The position numbers and the translations under genes are program-made. The notes beneath the pieces were generated by a model, which worked only from the letters and a program-made list of their open reading frames with translations, was not told the origin of the DNA and made no database searches. Of a DNA stretch of 64,000 nucleotides, positions 55,677 through 64,000 are shown piece after piece. The stretch covers positions 186,001 through 250,000 of the forward strand of contig JAHLKF010000011.1 of the NCBI GenBank assembly GCA_025558075.1. Direction: 5' to 3'. Numbering within the stretch: the first letter of the stretch is position 1; every line of letters starts with the position of its first letter. Source of the DNA: Gaertneriomyces semiglobifer (lineage: Eukaryota; Chytridiomycota; Chytridiomycetes; Spizellomycetales; Spizellomycetaceae).

Positions 55677-57356
55677 TTACCATCCCCGACACGGGATCCA
55701 AACGTCCATAACTTTATCACCATCCAAGAGATAGTACCAATCAAAATTGGCGGCCGCAAGGCAAACGTGGTTGGGATATACTTCAACTGACTTGCCTAGC
55801 GGCCATATCTCATCCATTTGCTCCGCTGGAACTCCAGCGATGACACCATGTTCCTGACTGATGCGACTGATCGTACGCTTACCGAGCTCATCTCCTTTGA
55901 GTACCCCAAAACCCGGAAAAAGTTTCTCACCGCGGACTCCAGGCCCATCTTTGGACAACGCCAACGCACCGGTGTCCAACATGACTTCTTCGCGCAGAGG
56001 GTATCGCGATATGACTCGGCCGAGGACCGTAGCGGCGCACCTGTCCAATGACAACGGCATCCCAGCTACTTGTTGCACATCGAGCAGCATGTAATTCCCA
56101 GCATGGAGTTCCAACACGTAATCATGCGGAGTCATGGGTTGTTGGTGGTTCACGCTAGTGTGGGACTCTGTTGCAATCCTCTCGTCCTGTTCGTCATCCG
56201 GTAACACCGACGCGGCTACTTCCCGCGCGGTCTCACCAGCTCGAGCTAATCCTCCAACGCCGGCATCCAGACGTGCCTCCATCATGCATCTTCTGATGTT
56301 TGCCGGTCCCGCGTCCAGTAAGGCCCGCACACTTGGTGTGGCACCGATGCTGGCAAACGGGGCTGATATGCCGAGAGATCGCAGCCGTTGTGCCAGTCTT
56401 TGGGTGCAGCGAATTTCCTCCTGAGCAATCTCGAGCGCTTCAGCAGGAGTGGCCGCGGAGTATGCGTGTCCACTGTGGCTGTAGATTCCGGAAAGGGTGA
56501 CACTTGGGGAATTGTGAATACGCGCGGCCAGTTCGATCGCTTGCTGGGATCCCCACGGCACGCCAGCTCGGCTATTACCACAGACAAATAATCAGCGCAT
56601 GCCACCAGGAGATGGCAAATACCTGCGTGCACGTACCCGTAGCCGGTGTCGATTTTCATAAATGCACGAAAGATTTTGTTGGTTCCAGACATGCTTCCGC
56701 CAGTAACAGCGAGGGCATACCGCTCCAGCGCATCCATTATTTCCTCATTATCCACGAGCACGTGGAAGTGCTCCACAAGTAGTGATACTTGATGCACTTC
56801 TTGAATACGGTCAGGTGACAGTGGAACGGCATACAGTATCTAATAGGAGCCAAAGCAGGTTGAGGTCCTTTCATTCCCTAATGGCCCAATGTTAACAACA
56901 CGTACGTCGGGAAACAGCCCGCTGTGCGCAAAATAACGAGCTTCCGCAAGCGTGCTGACAATGATTGGAACCGGCTTTCCGCCCGTTTGCAATAGCCCGC
57001 CCTCAATAGTCTATCCCGAGTAGGGGTGATTAAAACAGATCATCTTTGCTGTCGACGAAAAGATTACTCTTGTACCTTATGTGATTTGACATGCACTCGT
57101 ATCGCAACTCCCAGGGTGTCCGCAGCTTCGCATAGCTCACGCGCATTCCGTTCGGCTTTTGATCTATCAATCAGCTATAAAGATATAAAGTTAACAAGTA
57201 ATCGTTAGCAATAATCACATTCACGGGCAAACTTGCCAACGCTGGAGTCCGGAGATCGTCTTTCGTCAACCCAACGTACGCAGCACAGAGCTCTTCCTTT
57301 GAATAGGTCGGACGCGGAGCGTAAACGCCGCCTGGAGGTGCTGAGGTGAACGGCAT
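55677..57356 (-). CDS. DSD1: D-serine dehydratase (DSD1, zinc and PLP dependent)
   Basis: Converts D-serine to pyruvate and ammonia. Fold-type III enzyme with an alanine-racemase-like barrel. Exons 57237-57356, 57076-57174, 56906-57010, 56637-56839 and 55677-56571 give 473 residues. The PLP lysine is in VHVKSHKT. Other marks: TGGKPVPIIVSTLAEARYFA, FMKIDTGYGRAGVPWGS across a splice, GIYSHSGHAYSAATPAEALE, IGATPSVRALL, ELHAGNYMLLDVQQVAGM, SQEHGVIAG and the zinc pair in PNHVCLAA. The first intron has a GC donor (GCAAGT) and an AG acceptor, which gives TPALLIDRSKAERN. A degenerate partial copy lies 1.7 kb downstream. Confidence 0.95.
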
Positions 57357-57616
57357 CTTCACCGATGGTATAGAAATGGACTTCTGATGGTGCTTGGTAT
57401 GTAGAAAACAAATGTAAGGTGGAACTTCGCAATGACGGCAAACACGCGCGTTGGAACTACGTAGATGGCAGGGTGTCAAGATCCAGCTTCCGACTGGATG
57501 TATGCGATCATCGATTTACATGATCGTATCATCTTTAAATCACTTTAATGTTTGTGGTTAGGTGTTTAGGTGAAGAGCCTTGTCTTTGTTATGGCCAAAA
57601 GAACAGCTCTTGAAGA

Positions 57617-59654
57617 TCACAGCTGTGCAGCAACACGCCGCACCATGTCCGGTGCAACCTTGGCTGCCCAACGCAGGTTCAAATCTACTGGTTCCACCAA
57701 ACTGATTCTACCGTCCAACAAATACAGTTGATTATTTCTCTCCACTGCATCCAACACATACGCATAATTCACCATGATCCCATAAGACTGCTCCATCCCC
57801 TTTGGAGAAATATCGCCGTCAAAATTCAGTCGATGTACGCAAGCACCGTTGCGGATATGAAAATTAGCCACAGGATCCAATGCTAAATGTCGCTTCTTTT
57901 CCATCAAAAGGTATCGGGAGCACAATCGAAGCAGGATGGGCTTCAAGGTCGCTGTCACTTGTGGTACTCTCGCCGAAACGAAATCGTTGAGAAGATGCTT
58001 CAACGCTTGCACCCCGCATGACTGGCCAACAGCTAACGATTTCAAGGCTGCCTCCTCTTCCGCCAATAGCAGTGGTTCTTTCACATGTCCCTCGATAACC
58101 ATGTTCATGCGCGTTTCCAGCCACGGTCGAAAACGGGGTATCGGGGATAACGTAATGAATCTTTTGACAGTAGGCATGGTGCACTGAACCTCCTTCACCA
58201 CGCGCTTAATCAAAAAGTTACCGAGATCCACTCCAGTCAGACCGCGCTGGGAAGAGGAGATGGAGTAGAAAACAGCAGTCGTGGGGTTCGCTAGACCCGG
58301 CTGGCTATCATTTAGAATCACCTACAGAGCAAGCAAGTAATAAGCATCTGAATAGAATGCGCCGCAGAAACCAGAGAACGCACTTGCACGTCGTCAGCAA
58401 TATCTTCTGTCAGTGCCACCTGAACAAACGTGAGAGGTTCTTGAGGCATTCCTCGATGAAAAAGGGCATAACACAGTCGTCCCGGACCAAGCCGTTGTTT
58501 CAGAGATTGCCATGTCGGTATCGCATGCACGGCTTCATATCGAACAATCTATGGGCCACTACCGTCAGCCGCCAAGTGGCGAACTCGGCAAGCGGCATAT
58601 CCGCGCATACCTTTTCCAGCACAGTAGCAGAGGTGTTCCAGGTAATGCGTTCTAGTTCCAGAAATCCCATACCAAACCATCCTTGGAGAAGAGTCTTCAA
58701 GGAATCATTCAACCCCCGCAACAGATGGTTGTTTCCCTCTTGCGCTAACAATTTCTGAAGAGAAAGGCAAGAAATTCAACCAATGCCAGGCTGATGTCAG
58801 AAGATGCCAGAGGTCGGAAGCCATACCATTATGTCTGCTCGCAGGTGCACCAGGAACTGCATCCCACCAGGCAGCATGTTGATCTGATGAAATAGTCGTT
58901 CATATAACGGACGTAATGCTTGGCGCATAGCGGTTTCGGCCCTTAACGCACTCTTCTCGGCATTTGGATGTCCGTGGGACGCCATGAACGCTTGAGCAGC
59001 CCCAGCCAATTCGTCACGGTCAACGCCGAAATCACGGCTGAGAAGCGTCAAGAATCTATATCTTCCAGTCTATACCGAGACAGCATCTTAGCCATCAGGC
59101 AAGCCATATCATTCAGAATATTCAAGCCAACCGTTTCTGCATACCAAATCCAAACTTTCATAAAACTCGCAGCACTGTCGTGCTAGTAAACTCGGGAGAA
59201 TGTCTCCTTGTTCCCTCCGAGTTGTCACAGCCCTTCTCAGTAGACTTCGTACGCCACTCTCATCATTAGCATCCGGGAGAGGTTCCGGTAATTGGTGGTT
59301 CGTGGCGCCGCAGGTGTGAGGGGACGGAGGGCTATCTGCAGGCGGATGGCCTAATGTGTAGAGACCTGGTTCTTTGGAGAACTTCATAACGTCATCCCAG
59401 TAGTCGGTAACGACTGTGCTTGCGAGTTCGCGAACTTTTTGAGGGGACTCTCGACGAGTAGTTTTTGTAGAGGATTGACGGCTGCGTGGCGCACAAGGCT
59501 AAGAGCAATCAAATGGTAAGGTTAGCCTACCAAAGCTGCACTGTTTTTTGTTCAGAATAAATACCTGCAGCGAGCGAGTGAAAGGCACAACAATTCCGCA
59601 AGATTTCAGTGGGTGAGTCCAGATTGACAAAGGCACACAAGAAGCTCGGGACAT
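57617..59654 (-). CDS. MLYCD: Malonyl-CoA decarboxylase (MLYCD)
   Basis: Decarboxylates malonyl-CoA to acetyl-CoA, relieving its block on fatty-acid oxidation; found in mitochondria, peroxisomes and cytosol in animals. The first exon from ATG 59654 (MSRASCVPLSIWTHPLKSCG) is short and basic like a presequence, and a splice to 59498 continues RSRQSSTKTTRRESPQKVRE. The helical domain follows (DELAGAAQAFMASHGHPNAE, LPGGMQFLVHLRADIM, GMGFLELERITWNTSATVLE). The catalytic domain has RLGPGRLCYALFHRGMPQEP, PTTAVFYSISSSQRGLTGVD, LGNFLIKRVVKEVQCTMP, TLSPIPRFRPWLE, DPVANFHIRNGACVHRLNFD and GIMVNYAYVLDAVE. The C-terminus ends AQL where animal enzymes end SKL. At least five introns. Confidence 0.95.
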
Positions 59655-60099
59655 AGCTTCACGACGGGCTTGCAGCACCCTTGTGTCGTAGCGAATAGAT
59701 GGAAAATAAAGAATCTATTCTTCAAAAGCAACAGCTGATGGTAAAGGAGTTGAACATTGAGCCGGAGCCTCTTGTGTGCTGTGTATATAGGATGTACAGG
59801 ATCCTTATCTCAAGATCCAACACGGCTGCAAGATCACCTCCATGACACCCCTCGTACATACAAACATACAAACCCGACATGCACATATAACACGGCCGTC
59901 GCTTTCGCATCCCTCCAACGCCGTAGTGCCGCCTACTATGATATGGATGCTGGCCACCCATTACATTTAAACTCTGTAATACTTGTGGGCTAAAGGATTC
60001 CATTTTATCATTCGAAAATGCGAACTAATTTGTCATAGCTCTACAATGTCCAATGCTCAAAATGCCAAGCTAAATGCAGTCATGTTATTTCCATGCTCA
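59655..60099. other. Intergenic
   Basis: Between two minus-strand genes. Only short open frames; no recognised feature. Confidence 0.45.
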
Positions 60100-62146
60100 T
60101 CACCCCTTGAGCCAAAGCGGTTTTCCCAACGCCTCCCTGCTCCCTCTGGGACTCTGGAATTGAGTCGACGCAGATGATGCGGATGGTACGTACATGTCAT
60201 TCAGCGCAGGCGACCCATTAATTGCTTTTGAGCTTCCCAAGAAATACGGCGATTTTGGTTTGGAAATTGCTTGATAACTCGACGCAACCTCGTTGGGTGA
60301 TTGTTGATATACGCGCGATTCGACTAGTGGCTCGACAGCAACCTTGTGATTGAACGGGGTCCCGCTCAGGAAAGGTTGTGATGTCGCCGCGACTCCAGTA
60401 ACAGATCCGACAGGTCTAGCGGTCGGGTTAGGTAGATCTCTTAACGGTTGTGCAGTGTGTGGTGGTGATGCTGCCGGTTGAGCTCCGTCGTCCGAGTGAA
60501 AGTCACTCTCATACCGGTCCTCCTTGTCCTGTTGTGCTCCATCCCGCAGTCTCTTATCTTCGTTTAGATTCGGATTGCTGTATCTCGCTATCAAATCCTC
60601 CGTTGGCGGCGGTCCGAACAAATTGGGCTTATGAAAAGTTGATGGTGCGGGATCTGTTGTAGTCGTAGCAAATTTATTCAATCCAAATTCATTCTCATCA
60701 TTCTGGTCTGTCATTTCTGCCTGCTGTTGTTTTCGCGGTATAACCAGGGCTTTTGTAGATGCAGCTGGCTGATGTGATTGGAATTGTTTTTCCTTGTTGT
60801 CGACCTCCTTCAACTGTGGAGGCGCATCTTCCTGCGGAGATTGCGGGACAGTAAGGGTTTCGTCTGGCAACTCCTCGTAATCAGTTTCCTGCTTAATCTC
60901 GATGTCTGATTCCTTGTGCCGAGTGGATGATTCTCCACCCACTTTCTCTGTTGCCCCTGCCACGTTCGGGTGCCTCATCTTAGAAATGCCTCTTCGTACC
61001 GCATGCTTGCCACCGACAGGATAGCTCACGACCCGTTTCCGTCCCAACGGCACCCTTCTCGTATCGTTCGCAGCAGCCTCAGTGCCATCCGTCGGCTGCA
61101 AAACGGTTCCATTGCTGGCCCTTCTGCCTGCGTATATTCGCAATACCGCGCACTCTTTCTCTCGTTCTTCTAACCTCTCCTTCAATGTCCTCTCTCGCTC
61201 TCTCCCATTTTCCAATTCCTTCTGTAATGACTTCACGTTTTCCTCTACCCGGCGCATTGCACCACTTTTAGCACCTTTGATATGCCCGACACATTCCTTC
61301 AGTTCACCTTCAACTTTTCGTCGCTGTTGAACTTCCTTTTCGAGTTGCGCGATGCGGGAACGAAGCGTGGTGCTATCTTCAACTTTACGAGTACGGGTGT
61401 TTTTTTGAAGAGTTTGTACGGTCCCTCGAACAGCGGTGTGAGAGGCAAGAAGTTTACTATGTTGGGTTTGCAGATGGGCGTAAGTGGTGCGAAGGCGTTG
61501 ATTTTCTGCCTACAAAAGACAAACATTATCAACAGATATTAGTACCCTCGCATCAGTTCAATACTGAGACACTTCGTCTTACCTTTGTAACCCTCACCTC
61601 CTCAGCCTGCACTCTCAGCAGCCTCGGCCACTCTCCTTGTTCTTTCATCAATCTCTGAATCTCTCTTTCCTGGCGCTGATTAACAATTTTCAATGTCTTC
61701 CGTTCGTCTTCCAATTGCGCTATCAGTGTTTTTTGTGAATCAATCACGGACTGAAGCCGCATGAGCTCTTCAAAGGCCGGCATGCTCATGCTATTGCCAA
61801 TGGACGTCTTTCGTTGCTTATTATATCTTGTCCCCGTGGTGTTGGGAGGTTTCGTTTTCAATTTGGTAAGACTGTTGCTAGCGGTTCGATTTCCGAGATT
61901 CGATAGACTCAGGTTTGACTTCTTGTAAGGAGTTCTTTTGTCGGATTTAAGTCCATGATTCTTATGTACAGAGTGCGATGTCTTTTCGGAGGCTATCGGG
62001 CCATTGGAAGCTTCGACGGTTGGAGTGCCAGTGCGGGATCGATTTTCCAAAAACGAAGAAGATTCTTGGAGTTCGTGAGGTGGCTGACCGTTGATGCTCG
62101 ACACATCGCTGAGATCATCCTCAAAATCATTGTCGTATTCGTCCAT
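60100..62146 (-). CDS. Lebercilin-like (LCA5) coiled-coil protein
   Basis: Exons 61583-62146 and 60100-61509 give 657 residues. An acidic head (MDEYDNDFEDDLSDVSS) precedes a basic Ser/Lys/Thr-rich linker. The lebercilin-type coiled coil then runs from about 125 to 300: FEELMRLQSVIDSQKTLIAQ, LEDERKTLKIVNQRQEREIQ, ENQRLRTTYAHLQTQHSKLL, and on to LKERLEEREKECAVLRIYAG. The rest is a disordered tail. LEDERKTLK follow by QxRQEREIQ is the core of the family. In animals lebercilin sits at the ciliary base and axoneme and associates with intraflagellar transport. Its presence suggests a flagellated life stage. Coiled coils can mislead, so the family call rests mainly on the core motif and the acidic head. 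Confidence 0.75.
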
Positions 62147-62367
62147 TAGACATATGCGGTTCAGTTGCGTTCCGTTCTAACGTTTGGGTTGCGCGTTGGG
62201 CGCTTTTCTCAAGTCCGACGTTATGTCAGCCGAAAGTCCGCGGACTCGGGTAAGGATATAGCCAAGTCACAGCCAGTGAAAGCTATCTCGAGGAAAGCGA
62301 GTCCACAATTTACTTGCCGGATACACATGCATTAAAATTTATCGGTGTCTATACAACTGTCATAAAT
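62147..62367. other. Intergenic
   Basis: About 220 bp; no supported gene. Confidence 0.5.
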
Positions 62368-64000
62368 TTACTCGGTGACCTCTGCTTTGTGGTCTCTACC
62401 TTGCTCCGCAATCGCCGCTTGCACCGCTTCCATGTTCTTCTTCTTCACCCACACATTGTACTCTAACCGTATCCGAGCAGATCGTAAACGGGCTTCCATG
62501 TCTTGCTGCGTCTCACTGTCCTGTTTCTCTGGGAGTGGAGGTTCTGCGGGTTCTGTACTGCTTAATAGAGAGGCCGGTACGATGGGCTTCGTTTCTTCTA
62601 TCGCCTCCACTCCTGCAATCACTTCGACAGAGTCAGTGGGAACGCGACGTTTTTTTGTTGTTTGCCGTGCAGCAGTGATGTCTCTGTCTAGGGACTCTAT
62701 CAGGGTACCAGCCTCGCGCAAATCCCGGTCTAGATCTTCAAACACTCGTTGAGGAGACACTTTGGGCTTGCGAAACACATCGGGTAGTTTACTACACATG
62801 AGAGGAATGAGTTCTGGTGGTTACGTACTCAACAATCTCATGATAACCCACCTCTTGGACGCTGGCGCTGATGATGCACTTGCGTCACGTTGATCATTGC
62901 TATTTCCGCCAAGGCTATTGATCAGATAACTTGCACTTCAAAGCAAGGCATGGGCCTAACTACGCACCCTTCAATTCCGGTATCCACAATGTTATCGTTC
63001 TGACTGCTTGCATTCGATACGCCATCCCTAGGGCAAGACATCAGCTCAGTGAACAAAAATCTGTGTATAAACGCTACAGAAAAAAACACTCACTCTGCTG
63101 ATTTCACAGAGTTGTCAACTTGAGGACCGGTCTCCTCAGATTTGTTGTTCTGCGCTGCACCCAAGGGCATATTATCATGACCTTTTCCCACCGGGATTGG
63201 CTTGGAGACAGAGGTATCGGTTTCCGATCCCCATAAACGTTGGCCGGCGTTTTTGTTGTTCATTGTAGGATTCTGTTCATACAAATGTGAACCCCACTGA
63301 CATGAACTACCGAAGGACGCAGCGTCGTACCTTCGCATTGTCAATAATGGGATTAGCTTCCACGACAGGCGCCTCTCTACTCAACTTTCGGCTTGGGAGG
63401 CGATTTTTACGGGTCACGCCAGGTCGCATCGCCGCTCGCACTTTTCTGACTCCACTGGCAACAATGGCGGCCGGTTTCCTGGTCTCGCTATTACGCGCCG
63501 GTTCTCCTGTCAAGTCCCCCAGTTGTGTTGCCAGGTGTGTGAAATGCTGTCGAATTGCGTCCTTTTCTTTGTTGATCTTCTCCCTATCTTTTGATTCTTG
63601 TTCAAGCTTCTTTTGCAAGACCGTGTTTTGCTTCTCCAATTCACGTTTTTCAGCTTCAGCTTCCTTCAGCTTCTTTCGCAATCCTAGTATTTCGTTGGCC
63701 TTCTGCCTATTGGTGTCGTCCAACGAAACATTCCTGGTGGCTGGTAACAACAAATAGTTCAGTACGGGGTTGTGGCGAAGGATTTATGAATACTGAACGC
63801 TGCGTACGTACGCTTTGCTTCAACTTCTTTCACCCGGGTGACAAGCACTTTATTTTCTTCCTCCAGTTTCGCATATTTTTCTCGCTCACCCTCGAGTATA
63901 CGCTTGAATTGATACCGTAGATTCAGATTCGCCTGTAATGAATTGTTACGAATGCTTGTCCTCAAGAAAACAAACAAATAAACGCACCTCAACAGATGTG
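62368..64000 (-). CDS. Coiled-coil protein, 5' end beyond the right edge
   Basis: Six exons read in phase from the right edge: a coiled coil (RILEGEREKYAKLEEENKVL), then 63753-63338 with a second coiled coil (EILGLRKKLKEAEAEKRELE and QNTVLQKKLEQESKDREKIN) and a basic stretch (ASGVRKVRAAMRPGVTRKNR). Then come small Asn/Ser/Asp-rich exons (about 63096-63270 and 62970-63028 and 62850-62925) and 62368-62782, which opens SKLPDVFRKPKVSPQRVFED and ends with a charged helix. The layout (N-terminal coiled coil, long disordered middle, basic blocks) resembles shugoshin-like or cytoskeletal proteins, but I do not see a defining motif. The name is left open. Confidence 0.6.

Noticed and set aside
1..64000. 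Operon, CRISPR, defence island or biosynthetic cluster
   Set aside because: Genes are intron-bearing, on mixed strands and of unrelated housekeeping function; no such system is visible.

Overview
This window is nuclear DNA from an intron-rich, compact eukaryotic genome, most probably a flagellated (zoosporic, chytrid-like) fungus. The fungal signs are genes of fungal type: an F-BAR/RhoGAP protein like Rgd1, an F-box protein with the TPR plus F-box plus LRR layout of Dia2/Pof3, the dynamin Mgm1, the carrier Hem25, Ypp1/TTC7 and a calcineurin B. Introns are mostly 50-80 nt with GT-AG borders, and genes lie 50-500 bp apart on both strands. Two genes point to an early-diverging lineage with cilia: a Ral-type small GTPase and a lebercilin-like coiled-coil protein.

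Layout, left half. 1-0.27 kb: 3' part of an unknown plus-strand gene. 0.8-4.5 kb (minus): NEDD8 E1 subunit UBA3, then serine palmitoyltransferase LCB2. 5.4-7.5 kb (plus): TPR/F-box/LRR protein. 8.0-8.5 kb (minus): PIG-P. 8.8-9.65 kb (minus): RING-H2 protein. 10.3-11.8 kb (plus): FEN1. 12.1-12.6 kb (minus): small mitochondrial-type membrane protein. 12.7-13.7 kb (plus): RRP15. 14.1-15.8 kb (plus): K/T-type cyclin with an RS tail. 15.9-16.9 kb (minus): VPS28. 16.9-18.5 kb: no resolved gene. 18.5-19.8 kb (plus): RSU1-like LRR protein. 20.2-20.7 kb (plus): coiled-coil protein. 21.0-22.1 kb (minus): alpha-SNAP. 22.4-23.2 kb (plus): DinB-like protein. 23.3-24.3 kb (minus): RPP30. 24.4-25.6 kb (plus): TSR3. 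25.7-26.4 kb (minus): Ral GTPase. 26.9-29.6 kb (minus): Mgm1/OPA1. 30.0-30.7 kb (plus): CDGSH iron-sulfur protein.

Layout, right half. 31.1-32.5 kb (minus): mitochondrial glycine carrier Hem25/SLC25A38. 32.6-33.8 kb (plus): SLX1. 34.1-35.9 kb (minus): ferric reductase/NOX-type flavocytochrome, divergent from a ZIP metal transporter at 36.2-37.4 kb. 37.7-38.3 kb (minus): calcineurin B. 39.8-43.8 kb (plus): TTC7/Ypp1. 44.9-45.8 kb (plus): exosome RRP41. 46.2-47.4 kb (minus): mitochondrial ribosomal protein uL5m. 48.5-50.8 kb (plus): F-BAR/RhoGAP. 51.0-52.7 kb (minus): seryl-tRNA synthetase. 53.6-55.5 kb: a repeat mosaic of degenerate gene pieces, including a broken copy of part of the next gene. 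55.7-57.4 kb (minus): D-serine dehydratase. 57.6-59.7 kb (minus): malonyl-CoA decarboxylase. 60.1-62.1 kb (minus): lebercilin-like. 62.4 kb to the right edge (minus): coiled-coil protein, 5' end outside the window.

Most genes are unrelated housekeeping functions, as expected in a eukaryote. Several serve RNA processing and ribosome assembly (RRP15, RPP30, TSR3, RRP41), mitochondria (Mgm1, Hem25, uL5m, CDGSH protein) and membrane signalling or traffic (Ral, Rgd1, TTC7, alpha-SNAP, VPS28). I see no bacterial-style operon, CRISPR array, complete transposon or clear new multigene system. The most unusual stretch is the 53.6-55.5 kb mosaic. The most informative single genes are Ral, lebercilin, the extended CDGSH protein and the ferric reductase/ZIP divergent pair.
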